Positions 1-6,686 of a DNA stretch of 39,002 nt are shown piece by piece (positions within the stretch are counted from its first letter, which is position 1; every line of letters starts with the position of its first letter). Both the position numbers and the translations under genes were made by a program. The DNA comes from Geobacteraceae bacterium (GTDB lineage Bacteria; Desulfobacterota; Desulfuromonadia; Geobacterales; Pseudopelobacteraceae). The notes below the pieces were generated by a model. That model had not been told where the DNA came from. It ran no database searches and saw nothing but the letters and a program-made list of their open reading frames with translations. The stretch spans positions 1 to 39,002 of the forward strand of contig JANXZX010000014.1 in the NCBI GenBank assembly GCA_025355325.1, read 5' to 3'.

Positions 1-254
1 CCAGAGAACTGAGAAAACAAAAACGACAGCAAGCTTATTCTGAAATCAGGCATTCAGGGGAAACTTACTTACCATTAGATCAAGCGGCCTGAAAGTCCAA
101 TTCCGACTGAGGCGTTACACCTCCGGTTCTAGCTGGTTGGTATATCGGCAGTTTGCCGGTTGTTGTGGAGCAAGGTGGACGAACTTATCTATTTATATAT
201 TGGGCGAACTAGATAAATAAATAAATAACAGCGTCCCTTTCATCAGTTCCTGTC
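1..254. other. Non-coding stretch, nothing recognised
   Basis: I see no convincing reading frame, tRNA or terminator here. The stretch includes a short AT-rich tract with TAAA/TAAT repeats around 205-232. It leads directly into the GTGTCACC repeat that begins at about 255. Confidence 0.4.
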
Positions 255-323
255 GTGTCACCGGGTCACCAGGGTCAAGTCTTGAAATATGGGTGTCACC
301 GTGTCACCGGGGGTCAATTCGTG
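255..323. repeat. GTGTCACC / GGGTCAA repeat cluster
   Basis: The 8-mer GTGTCACC occurs three times, at 255-262, 293-300 and 301-308. It is followed by GGGTCAAGTCTTGAAATAT-like and GGGTCAATTCGTGA-like segments. Blocks of this kind are typical of the flanks of IS200/IS605-like or REP-associated tyrosine transposases in Geobacter-type genomes (from memory, not searched). No transposase is present, so this is at most a terminal remnant. It coincides with the break in the IHF-beta fragment, so it probably marks an old insertion or deletion endpoint. Confidence 0.5.
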
Positions 324-369
324 ATTTCTGTTTTGCTGCCAGCGCGTCAATTAAATCTGACCGGTTCAT
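304..369 (-). pseudogene. N-terminal fragment of IHF beta / HU-family DNA-binding protein
   Basis: This 21-codon frame starts at ATG 369 behind a good ribosome site (GAGAAGGA). It reads MNRSDLIDALAAKQK and then runs into repeat-derived residues and a stop. The first 15 residues match the N-terminal helix of integration host factor beta and HU proteins, which are normally about 90-100 residues long and bend DNA as dimers. Everything after helix 1 is missing, including the beta-arm that contacts DNA. The break coincides with the GTGTCACC repeat block, so I read it as a gene cut by an insertion or deletion. Start codon, ribosome site and N-terminal match are visible; the cause of truncation is inferred. 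Confidence 0.65.
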
Positions 370-412
370 TCGTCCTTCTCTATGAGTCAGCTTTTGTCTT
401 TTATTTCGAAAA

Positions 413-808
413 CTACCGTTTACGCTGCCCAAACAGACCAAAGGCTAAGATTGAGGATAAAAGCAGTGTTTTTGAAAGTCTAGGTTCTGGATCATTAACT
501 TTGCGAATTTCAAGATTACCCAGGACTCTATTGGCCCATTCAGTATGCCTCGCAACTTCTGTATCATTGTTCAGCGTCACGTATATATTATTACTGGTTG
601 ATGAGCCCTGCGCAGTACCATAGAGGCTTATGGACTTAATAATATTTTCAAACAGTTCAAAAATTTGTTCTAACGGTTTTTTATATACCGCCAGGGTTAA
701 TCCATGACCTTCTTCGTAACCATCGGGAAAACTCCGGTTGCAAAGTTCAGTGTATCCTGCAAGATAGGCAATGCATATCTCAAATCTTCCATACTGTTTA
801 TCATTGTC
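413..808 (-). pseudogene. Downstream frame of a disrupted small protein, with hydrophobic C-terminal tail
   Basis: This 131-codon open frame has no ATG start but reads like real protein, with segments such as YGRFEICIAYLAGY and KKPLEQIFELFENIIKSISLYG. It ends in a Pro-Glu-Pro motif, then a short hydrophobic stretch (LLLSSILAFGLFG), then QRKR. That outline resembles a PEP-CTERM-like or simple C-terminal membrane anchor. It overlaps the 3' part of the 697..1074 frame on the same strand. The simplest reading is one protein of about 220 residues split by a frameshift near 790-808. A separate gene with a CTG or other rare start is also possible. I do not recognise the family. Confidence 0.45.
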
Positions 809-1074
809 TCAGGAGTTACTAAGGACTCAGCAATTACATTTGTAGCAAGAACATTTATACTTGCCACCAGCTGGCTCATATGGGTGTCGTTCATCAACAT
901 ATGAACTTGGCCAATATTATCTAACTTCTGACCATTGCAATTTGGACTAAGAGATAATGTCTCTCTTATCTTTCTTATGAGAGGAGCTAATTCGATTTGA
1001 AATTGTTTCAAATGTTCTGGAATCGTATTCGAACTTTGCATAGTTCTCTCTGACTTGAAGATAATTCGCGCCAT
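697..1074 (-). CDS. Hypothetical helical protein, probably the N-terminal part of a frameshifted gene
   Basis: This frame encodes 125 residues from ATG 1074, which has AGGATAAAG directly before it. A longer version from TTG 1101 is less likely. The protein is mostly amphipathic helix (for example HMSQLVASINVLATNVIAESL), with no signal peptide, membrane segment or motif I can name. Its last 37 codons overlap another open frame (413..808) that continues well past this stop, so the ancestral protein was probably longer. Downstream on the same strand lie that frame and the IHF-beta stump. Function unknown. Confidence 0.45.
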   Translation of the reverse strand: MARIIFKSERTMQSSNTIPEHLKQFQIELAPLIRKIRETLSLSPNCNGQKLDNIGQVHMLMNDTHMSQLVASINVLATNVIAESLVTPETMINSMEDLRYALPILQDTLNFATGVFPMVTKKVMD

Positions 1075-1162
1075 CTTTATCCTATCACAGGAATGCGACA
1101 ATATAAGTCATACGGGACGTAAAACAGTTTTAGACGCCTCCTTTGGGCGGCTTTGTCGCTGA

Positions 1163-1930
1163 TTATGCTTTGTTCTTACGGTATGACTTTGTGCACGTAA
1201 CGGATTTGGAACCTTGTAGCTCTTTATAGCGATTAGATTCAAGAGCCACTAATGCGAGCTTTCCTTCTGGATTTCTATGTATGCCCCATCCAAATGATTG
1301 GACTAAAGGAGAACGCTTAATATTGTAGGAATCAATCTTGAGGTGAGGTCTGTTTCGCTGAACTACATGAACTTGTTCGAACAGTTCTCTTTCTGTATAT
1401 TTGTATGGATCTGCAATAAGAAGTTCATACTCATATCGCGGTATTGTCTTATGGGGGCCATCTGGTGGCTCTTGAGCGTATTTCCCTTGATAATCTTCGG
1501 CTACTTCAATCAGTTCCTCTTGTATCATTCTTGGCCTGTTCTTTCTTGGGAGTGAAATCGTTACCGGGTTTAGTTCTCTGGGGGTGACGGTGTCGTCTGA
1601 TAAGGCTACATCTCGTTCGCAGGCGAACGGTGCAACGACGCTTGAGGCAATAGATATTGCGTTTTTTAATGGGATTGCAAAGAATTCTCTGTCTTTGCGT
1701 GACCTGGCATGCGCAAGTTGGTGATGAATAAGCTTTTCGACTTGATCGCAGTCTGTAACCAATGCGTCCCATGCCACGGCATAAGGTGCCGGCACACCAG
1801 ATCCGGATGATAACTCCCGTGCTCGCACTTCGGGCTCTTTTATGGTCTTTCCAACTTTTACAAAGCCAGTGAATGCAGGATTGATTAAAATATAAACGAA
1901 CCCTTTTTTCTCACAATTTTCCTGAATCAT
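1163..1930 (-). CDS. GIY-YIG (T5orf172/MUG113-like) domain fused to DUF6157-like domain
   Basis: This 255-residue protein has two recognisable parts. Residues about 10-95 match the T5orf172/MUG113 branch of the GIY-YIG superfamily: GFVYILINPA replaces the GIY-YIG strands, followed by VKVGKT, RARELSSGSGVP, then a helix with VEKLIHHQLAHAR and REFF. Residues about 165-245 resemble DUF6157 (YKYTERELFEQVHVV, then SPLVQSFGWGIHRNPEGKLALVALES). A basic linker with PRKNRPR joins them. GIY-YIG proteins are usually DNA endonucleases, but many T5orf172 members are thought only to bind DNA; DUF6157 has no known function. The start ATG follows GGAAGGGTGG. It lies 26 bases after the UDG-like gene on the same strand, so the two are probably cotranscribed. 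The domain assignments are from memory of the families. Confidence 0.7.
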   Translation of the reverse strand: MIQENCEKKGFVYILINPAFTGFVKVGKTIKEPEVRARELSSGSGVPAPYAVAWDALVTDCDQVEKLIHHQLAHARSRKDREFFAIPLKNAISIASSVVAPFACERDVALSDDTVTPRELNPVTISLPRKNRPRMIQEELIEVAEDYQGKYAQEPPDGPHKTIPRYEYELLIADPYKYTERELFEQVHVVQRNRPHLKIDSYNIKRSPLVQSFGWGIHRNPEGKLALVALESNRYKELQGSKSVTCTKSYRKNKA

Positions 1931-1956
1931 CCTTTTCCACCCTTCCGTTTATCTCC

Positions 1957-2622
1957 TTAGAGATACGATTTGATGCTAAGCCAGTCAGATTCCTGACATT
2001 TAAGTGACCGGTTGACAAGCCCGAGACCACCACAGTGAAATACAGGGAAGACAAGTCTCCCGTCAGTTGACTTCATAGGGCTGTTATCGAGTGACCTTCT
2101 TAGAGTCCGGTGCCCATCCATTCCAAGCGCTAAGCATGTACCTCTATAGGCTTCTTTCCCCATCGCTATAATTATTTGTGGATCGACTATGTCGATGAGC
2201 TGCCGGAGGAATACTAAGGCGTTCTCCTTCTGCGTTTTTAGGGAGATAACGTTGCCTCCCTTCGCAGATGAATCTATGATACCAAAAACCGAATTTGTGA
2301 AGAAAACAGGAGCGGAGCGGTTGGGTTTGTCTGGGGTGCCTATATCAATTCCAAGTGTTGCAAACAGACGAATCAGATTCAAATTTGTGGTGCTTTGGGG
2401 ATCGCAGCCGCCTTGAAAGCGTAGAAAAAAGGCTTTTCCACCAAAATCTTTTCCGATCAGCATGACTTTTGCGTCCAGGTTACCCATCCACCTCGCCCAC
2501 ATCTCCACATGATTACAGTCGTACTTTCCTTCTTCTATCTCAGATGGATTCAGTAGCTGCTCGAATTGAAACGACTTCCGTTTCTCGGCAAGTTGCCGGT
2601 AGGCTGTCTCTTTTGGGTTCAT
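1957..2622 (-). CDS. Uracil-DNA glycosylase superfamily-like protein
   Basis: This 221-residue protein starts at ATG 2622, preceded by GAAGGA at good spacing; a GTG start 24 bases upstream is possible. The core has the UDG-fold order. A first strand and loop VMLIGKDFGG (about residue 53) sits where family 4/5 enzymes have the GEAPG/GQDPG water-activating loop. A middle block has FFTNSVFGI, and a late block reads VFPVFHCGGLGLVNR, where UDGs carry a His-containing loop that grips the minor groove. Known UDGs remove uracil or related lesions from DNA. Here both loops are divergent, so the substrate cannot be called. It is the upstream partner of the GIY-YIG/DUF6157 gene, which hints at a joint nucleic-acid role (inference). 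Confidence 0.55.
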   Translation of the reverse strand: MNPKETAYRQLAEKRKSFQFEQLLNPSEIEEGKYDCNHVEMWARWMGNLDAKVMLIGKDFGGKAFFLRFQGGCDPQSTTNLNLIRLFATLGIDIGTPDKPNRSAPVFFTNSVFGIIDSSAKGGNVISLKTQKENALVFLRQLIDIVDPQIIIAMGKEAYRGTCLALGMDGHRTLRRSLDNSPMKSTDGRLVFPVFHCGGLGLVNRSLKCQESDWLSIKSYL

Positions 2623-2894
2623 GAATCTGATTCCTTCTATGTTCACCGGTTTGGGAGATCACCAGCGGATTTAGGCCGGAACTTCATCCTAGTTGTGGCC
2701 TCAGATATTAGTCCAATATTATGTCAAGGGCTGATCTTTCTGTGTGATATTAAGCCTAAGAACACACTTTTCGGGATTGTATGGGAACCAAAGTGCTGTT
2801 GTTTTGGGGGATTTAAAGGGGACATGCAACTTTTCCGAGCCTGCTCTCAAAAAGCAGCCTATCCCCATTTCCCAATCTGGGTGAGAACCTGACA

Positions 2895-3416
2895 CTATTG
2901 CTTACTCCCCTCGGAAATGACTTTTATCATTGTGCAAATTTTCGCTTGCATTTTGACAGGGTCCGTCTCGTAGTCTACCATTTTGTACATTCTTGCGCGT
3001 TCGCCAAAGCCAAACCTCTGATAGATTGCTTTCTCTTCTTCGGGCAATTGTTCCAGTATGGAATGTATCTTTGCGAGGTGTTCCGCCTGCTCATGTTGAT
3101 TTCTGGGCCTGGCCTCGGCTTCGACCGGCGTGACTGTCCCGGGTTTCCGGGATTGATACAACTTTGTGGCCTGCCGGAGGTCTTGTGCCAATTCAGCGAA
3201 ATACTCGGCTGCGGCCCTCATTTTGTCGATGCTCGCGGCCTCGTCCCAGGTATCAAGCGGAATAATGCCAGTGAAACCTGATTCTGATATTGTGAGGAAT
3301 TCACTGTTTACGTTGAGCTTAACCCGATTGTCGATCACCTCGACGAGTCCGCAGACAAATTCCCGATTGCTGACGTAGTTATGGTTTTTCACTGCCTCGT
3401 AATCTGCCTTTACCAT
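2895..3416 (-). CDS. Hypothetical protein
   Basis: This frame encodes 173 residues from an ATG preceded by GAAGAGGA. The N-terminal half looks like small beta strands (FVCGLVEVIDNRVKLNVNSEFLTI), followed by a helix (AAAEYFAELAQDLRQATKLYQ) and a charged linker. A second helical section contains ILEQLPEEEKAIYQRFGFGERARMY. There is no signal peptide or membrane segment. I do not recognise the family. It lies between the UDG-like gene and the first HigBA module, on the same strand. The 270 bases separating it from the UDG-like gene hold nothing I can identify. Confidence 0.55.
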   Translation of the reverse strand: MVKADYEAVKNHNYVSNREFVCGLVEVIDNRVKLNVNSEFLTISESGFTGIIPLDTWDEAASIDKMRAAAEYFAELAQDLRQATKLYQSRKPGTVTPVEAEARPRNQHEQAEHLAKIHSILEQLPEEEKAIYQRFGFGERARMYKMVDYETDPVKMQAKICTMIKVISEGSKQ

Positions 3417-3524
3417 GGTTGGTCCTCTTCATTCAGTTGTCGCGGAATTATTCGGGCGAATTCCGGATGCAGTATATAAAACTACCTTTTCTTCAATCTT
3501 CCTGCCTGTTTCAAATTACCCTCC

Positions 3525-3809
3525 CTACGCCGCCAGATCGAGCGGCCGGACCTGCTTTACCCGCTCTGCCAGCGACTTTTCTGCCAACTTCAAATCATAG
3601 CCGGCCTGAAGATTCATCCAGAACAGCGGTGTCTGGCCGAATGCCTTTCCGAACAACACGGCCAGCTCCGCAGTAACAGGTCTTTTCCCCTTCACTACAT
3701 GAGAAATACGCATAGCGGACACACCGATCAGAATCGCAAAGGCATTCTGGGACAGGCCAAGTTCATCAAGTATTTCTTTCAGGTGTTCACCTGGATGTAT
3801 CGGATACAT
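3525..3809 (-). CDS. higA: HigA/VapI-type antitoxin, XRE helix-turn-helix
   Basis: This 94-residue protein has the hallmark opening of HigA-type antitoxins, HPGEHLKEILDELGLSQNAFA. An XRE helix-turn-helix follows at about residues 18-65 (IGVSAMRISHVVKGKRPVTAE), then the family's LFGKAFGQTPLFWMNLQAGYDL block. It neutralises the HigB ribonuclease encoded just upstream and represses their shared promoter (family knowledge). The ATG has GAGGAG at ideal spacing and lies 11 bases after the toxin stop. The toxin-first order is typical of higBA. The palindrome at 4112-4128 is a likely binding site. Confidence 0.9.
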   Translation of the reverse strand: MYPIHPGEHLKEILDELGLSQNAFAILIGVSAMRISHVVKGKRPVTAELAVLFGKAFGQTPLFWMNLQAGYDLKLAEKSLAERVKQVRPLDLAA

Positions 3810-3820
3810 AATCTTCTCCT

Positions 3821-4102
3821 CTAATGGTAATCGACAATTTCAACGTCATGAGCGACCCCGTTGCTGAAACCGAAGCACACCCGCCACTGGTCATTAATTC
3901 TGATACTCCACTGCCCCTCCCGGTTGCCTGACAACCGCTCCAGATGGTGAGACGGCGGAAACTTCACATCCTCAACCGTAACCGCTGAATTTATCCGGTC
4001 AAGCCGCATCAAAGCCCGTTTCTGAATATCTGGGGGCAAAAGACGTGAACGCTCGCCCCTGAAAATTTTCTCTGTCTCTTTGTTTGCAAATGAAGTGATT
4101 AT
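3821..4102 (-). CDS. higB: HigB-type toxin (RelE superfamily), canonical start codon missing
   Basis: From the codon at 4102 the frame encodes 93 residues, the usual HigB length, opening ITSFANKETEKIFRGERSRLLPPDIQ and matching the family throughout. Conserved core segments include RALMRLDRINSA, HHLERLSGNREGQWSIRINDQWRVCF and a C-terminal VEIVDYH. HigB toxins cut ribosome-bound mRNA. The expected ATG at the start of the family match is ATA here. The only common start inside the frame is TTG at 4039, which would give 72 residues lacking the first strand and helix. The toxin may therefore be weakly expressed, truncated or inactive. The upstream promoter would place the transcript start almost on the ATA codon, so a leaderless message is another possibility. 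Confidence 0.75.
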   Translation of the reverse strand: MITSFANKETEKIFRGERSRLLPPDIQKRALMRLDRINSAVTVEDVKFPPSHHLERLSGNREGQWSIRINDQWRVCFGFSNGVAHDVEIVDYH

Positions 4103-4108
4103 ATTGCT

Positions 4109-4137
4109 ACCATAAACAATATGTTTATATGAGTCAA
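4109..4137 (-). promoter_or_regulatory. higBA promoter with palindromic operator
   Basis: On the minus strand a TTGACT box (4132-4137) and a TATGGT box (4109-4114) are separated by 17 bases. Between them, slightly overlapping the -10 box, lies the perfect palindrome ATAAACA-N3-TGTTTAT (4112-4128). A dyad in the spacer is the usual arrangement for autorepression by a HigA protein. A TATAAT sequence at 4098-4103 is an alternative -10 but lacks a good -35 partner. Confidence 0.6.
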
Positions 4138-4179
4138 CCGGGAAATATCCAAACTAAAACAATATACTCATCTGCAGGA

Positions 4180-4356
4180 ATAATGCATTCGTATGGCGAA
4201 AGCATCTACATATCAATTTCAAAATCCCGCATTCTTACTTGATACCAAACAAACCCTTGATCCCTTTTTACCTGCCCCCAGAATCCCTTTACCTACCGTG
4301 GAAACTGTTGAAATACCCATTTTAGATAAGAGCGCCGTTGCTATTTGATCAACCAG
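4180..4356. repeat. Diverged duplicate of the 3' end of the AsmA-like gene (pseudogene fragment)
   Basis: This segment aligns almost end to end with 5221-5395, which is the 3' end plus flank of the AsmA-like gene, with scattered substitutions. On the minus strand it encodes about the last 45 codons of that protein (LLSKMGISTVSTVGKGILGAGKK). It has five T bases where the intact copy has six in the run near 4264-4268, so it is frameshifted. Together the two copies bracket the HigBA-type module at 4498-5171 as direct repeats about 1.04 kb apart. Confidence 0.85.
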
Positions 4357-4466
4357 AGGGAGAACCTGGGGGCAAGCTTCTAAGATACCAACTTAAAATA
4401 AGGACCTATCAACATGGAAGACCCCAGTGACTTTACAAATAATTTGCTTGATTTGCACCCCAACAA

Positions 4467-4484
4467 TGTATAAAATTTTATACA
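4467..4484. promoter_or_regulatory. Perfect 18-bp palindrome, putative antitoxin operator
   Basis: TGTATAAAATTTTATACA is a perfect dyad just upstream of the toxin start at 4498 and contains TATAAA, a likely -10 region. A TTGATT sequence upstream could serve as -35. The half-site TGTATAAAA recurs just after the antitoxin gene at 5199-5207. The position and symmetry fit repression by the antitoxin encoded at 4839. Confidence 0.65.
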
Positions 4485-4497
4485 CACAGAGGTGTCA

Positions 4498-4842
4498 ATG
4501 GAACCAAAAAAAGAAATTCGCTGGATGGGAACAGCTTATCAGGATATTCTTGAATTTCCTGCTGAACCACGGAAAGAGGCTGGCTTTCAACTGGGTAAGT
4601 TACAGGCAGGGCTTGATCCGGACAACTGGAAGCCGTTCGATGAGGTCGGTTCAGGAACAAAAGAAATCCGGATTCGCGAGACTACCGGAATTTATCGTGT
4701 GATGTATGTGGCTAAGTTTGAAGAGGCAATCTATGTGTTGCATTGTTTTCAGAAGAAAACAGAAACGACTGCAAAACACGATAAGGATATTGCAGAAGCC
4801 CGTTACCGAGCCATTGTGAGAGAAAGAAGGGACAAAAAATGA
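4498..4842 (+). CDS. Phage Gp49-like / HigB-type toxin (RelE superfamily)
   Basis: This 114-residue protein matches the Gp49-like branch of the RelE superfamily, usually annotated as a type II toxin. Core features are EIRWMGTAYQDILEFP, a central GFQLGKLQAG helix, then SGTKEIRIRETTGIYRVMYVA and the C-terminal IYVLHCFQKKT block that carries the mRNA-interferase fold. ATG 4498 has AGAGG five bases upstream; the GTG six bases earlier is less well placed. It overlaps the next gene by ATGA, so toxin and antitoxin are translationally coupled. This module is only distantly related to the one at 3525-4102 and points the opposite way. Confidence 0.88.
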   Translation: MEPKKEIRWMGTAYQDILEFPAEPRKEAGFQLGKLQAGLDPDNWKPFDEVGSGTKEIRIRETTGIYRVMYVAKFEEAIYVLHCFQKKTETTAKHDKDIAEARYRAIVRERRDKK

Positions 4843-5171
4843 CCATCAACACTAAAATCCAGCACGTAACCAAGCCCGGTGCAAATATATTTCTAGAACT
4901 TGGCTTCGAACCGACAGAAGCTGCTCGCTTTCAAGCGGAGTCGCAGCAACGCATCAACGACACCAAGATGCTCAAAGAACAGCTCATGGAAGAATTGTCC
5001 AAGTGGATCGCAGAAAACCACCTCAAGCAGGCCGAGGCATCCGAGATTCTGAAAGTTTCTCGTCCGCGCGTTTCAGACGTGGTGAACAAAAAAATAAGCA
5101 AGTTTACTATCGACGCTTTGGTAGATATGTTGAGCCGAATCGGCAAGCCGGTTCGAATTGCAATTTCATAA
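4839..5171 (+). CDS. XRE-family antitoxin (HigA2-like, HTH_37)
   Basis: This 110-residue partner of the upstream toxin has an N-terminal extension with NIFLELGFEPTEAARF. A helix-turn-helix follows at about residues 58-95 (NHLKQAEASEILKVSRPRVSDVVNKKI), then DALVDMLSRIGKPVRIAI. This is the standard layout of the antitoxins paired with Gp49-like toxins. It should bind and neutralise the toxin and repress the operon through the palindrome at 4467-4484. Its start overlaps the toxin stop by four bases. The module ends about 50 bases before the second copy of the AsmA-like repeat. Confidence 0.88.
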   Translation: MTINTKIQHVTKPGANIFLELGFEPTEAARFQAESQQRINDTKMLKEQLMEELSKWIAENHLKQAEASEILKVSRPRVSDVVNKKISKFTIDALVDMLSRIGKPVRIAIS

Positions 5172-5220
5172 CTCAGATTGTACTGCAATTGAAAAAATGT
5201 ATAAAAATGGTGAGTCGATA

Positions 5221-5395
5221 ATTGTTGCATCCGTATGGCAAAAGCAGCTGCATATCCATTGCAAAATCCCGCTTATTTGATACCAAACAAACCCTTGATC
5301 CCTTTTTTACCCGCCCCCAGAATCCCTTTACCCACCGTGGTAACCGTTGAAATACCCAATTTAGACGAGAGCGCCGTTGCTACCTGATCAACCAG
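5221..5395. repeat. Second copy of direct repeat (3' end of the AsmA-like gene)
   Basis: This is the functional copy of the repeat at 4180-4356. It covers the last 41 codons of the AsmA-like gene and about 52 bases beyond its stop. Shared landmarks include CGTATGGC near the outer end, AATCCCGC, and GATCAACCAG at the inner end. Divergence is spread evenly, so the duplication is not recent. Confidence 0.85.
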
Positions 5396-6385
5396 TGACT
5401 GGTGGACGGAAAATTTTGGATTGTCGAGACTTCCGTTAACGGAGAAAGGAACTGCCAGATCATCCTTGTTATCCGACATGAAGGCTACCAGAGCCATAGC
5501 CGGAACCCCCATAACCATTCCTTTGGCTCCTGAATGATCGAAAGTCAAACCACTCAGATGGAGTGAACCGGGGGCATTCAAGACCCGGTTCTTGATAGTG
5601 GCTGAGCAATCCGCTGACAGCTTGCCGGCCGTAACGTTCAAATCATCTTTTTTCAGAAAATACGGACGATAGGGGGTGATATTCAAACCTTTCAAATCAA
5701 GCTTGAGATGTCCGTTGAGGCCCTTTGGCGCAATATCACCGGCGACCAGCAGATGTCCGCCCCCCTTGCCGGTAACTTCAAGCCGCACCGGCATTGCCTG
5801 TTCCGAAACCGGAATGGTGAGAGCACCGGCCGAGAAGGAAATATTAGTCAGCCCCGTCACATGATAGTGCTCTTTGGGATTGCTCACGCCGATTCCGCCT
5901 TTACGGGCGACCTGCCAGTCCAGAAGATCGATGCTTCCGTTGTGTATGCGCAGAGAGCCGAGAAGCAGCGGCAGAGCCGATGATGAAGATCCGTCAGGTG
6001 CAGCCGGTCCGGGAGGAAGAATCCTGGCAAATGAACCGTTCGGAGTAATTTCAAGCAACAGATATGGCTTTTCGACTACGATTTCGCTGATCTCCAGACG
6101 GCCGCGAAATAGTGACAGAAGGCTGGGACGAATGACGAGGCTGTCAACGGAGAAACGGCTGGCAAATGGACCAGCCCCATGACGGGCAAGCCGGACCTGA
6201 GTAAGCTCAACCCGGTTCCAGCGGGCGGTAACTTTTCCGACACTGATATCCGGCCCGGCAAAATCCTTTAACCGCGCCTGAACCAGATTCGTTAAATGTG
6301 CATAGCACCACCAGACGCCTGCACCAGAGAAGATAATCAGAACCAGCAGTGCCAAAGAGAAATATTTGAGTTTAGATAATTTCAT
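5273..6385 (-). CDS. AsmA-like / DUF748-type inner-membrane-anchored periplasmic protein
   Basis: This 370-residue protein has one N-terminal membrane anchor (about residues 8-30, SLALLVLIIFSGAGVWWCYA) and a beta-rich periplasmic body. The opening LVQARLKDFAGPDISVGKVTARWNRVELTQVRL and later LVIRPSLLSLFRGRLEISEIVVEKPYLLLE follow the AsmA/DUF748 pattern of repeated short strands. A second block (LNGHLKLDLKGLNITPYRPYF) matches the DUF748 middle section. Relatives belong to the group of bridge-like proteins linked to outer-membrane assembly and lipid transfer; the exact role here is not known. The C-terminus is Gly/Lys rich (GKGILGAGKKGIKGLFGIK). A truncated copy of the 3' end is found at 4180-4356. 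It diverges from the efflux operon. Confidence 0.75.
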   Translation of the reverse strand: MKLSKLKYFSLALLVLIIFSGAGVWWCYAHLTNLVQARLKDFAGPDISVGKVTARWNRVELTQVRLARHGAGPFASRFSVDSLVIRPSLLSLFRGRLEISEIVVEKPYLLLEITPNGSFARILPPGPAAPDGSSSSALPLLLGSLRIHNGSIDLLDWQVARKGGIGVSNPKEHYHVTGLTNISFSAGALTIPVSEQAMPVRLEVTGKGGGHLLVAGDIAPKGLNGHLKLDLKGLNITPYRPYFLKKDDLNVTAGKLSADCSATIKNRVLNAPGSLHLSGLTFDHSGAKGMVMGVPAMALVAFMSDNKDDLAVPFSVNGSLDNPKFSVHQSLVDQVATALSSKLGISTVTTVGKGILGAGKKGIKGLFGIK

Positions 6386-6631
6386 AATTCGTACGTCAAA
6401 CCCCTCATTTTTTTTGCTGTAAGCTTATTCGAACCAGCCGTGTGTGAGACATTTATATGTCTGTGATGATGGTCATATTTAACCAGATTGTCTAACATAA
6501 TTTCCATATTGATATTCAAGGTAAAGTGCAGCCATGTAACTCCTGTGGTATACTTCTTCGACTAACTGCAAAACTCCGCAGGTATCACTATTGATTCAGT
6601 GTACCCGGCTTTATGAACTTCACTTTATAAT

Positions 6632-6659
6632 TTGACATATTCAGTTTTTCATATATAAT
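6632..6659 (+). promoter_or_regulatory. Sigma-70-type promoter of the RND efflux operon
   Basis: A perfect TTGACA (6632-6637) and a perfect TATAAT (6654-6659) are separated by 16 bases. They lie 27 bases upstream of the first efflux gene, whose ATG follows GCGGAGG. The remaining 6386-6631 intergenic sequence holds no gene or operator that I recognise, and no regulator is encoded nearby. Confidence 0.8.
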
Positions 6660-6686
6660 GACTTTTATATTATTAGCGGAGGATAT

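Noticed and set aside
255-623. Plus-strand frame of 122 residues at the left end
   Set aside because: It crosses the GTGTCACC repeat block and runs antisense to the IHF fragment and to the better-looking minus-strand frame at 413-808; its composition is not protein-like.
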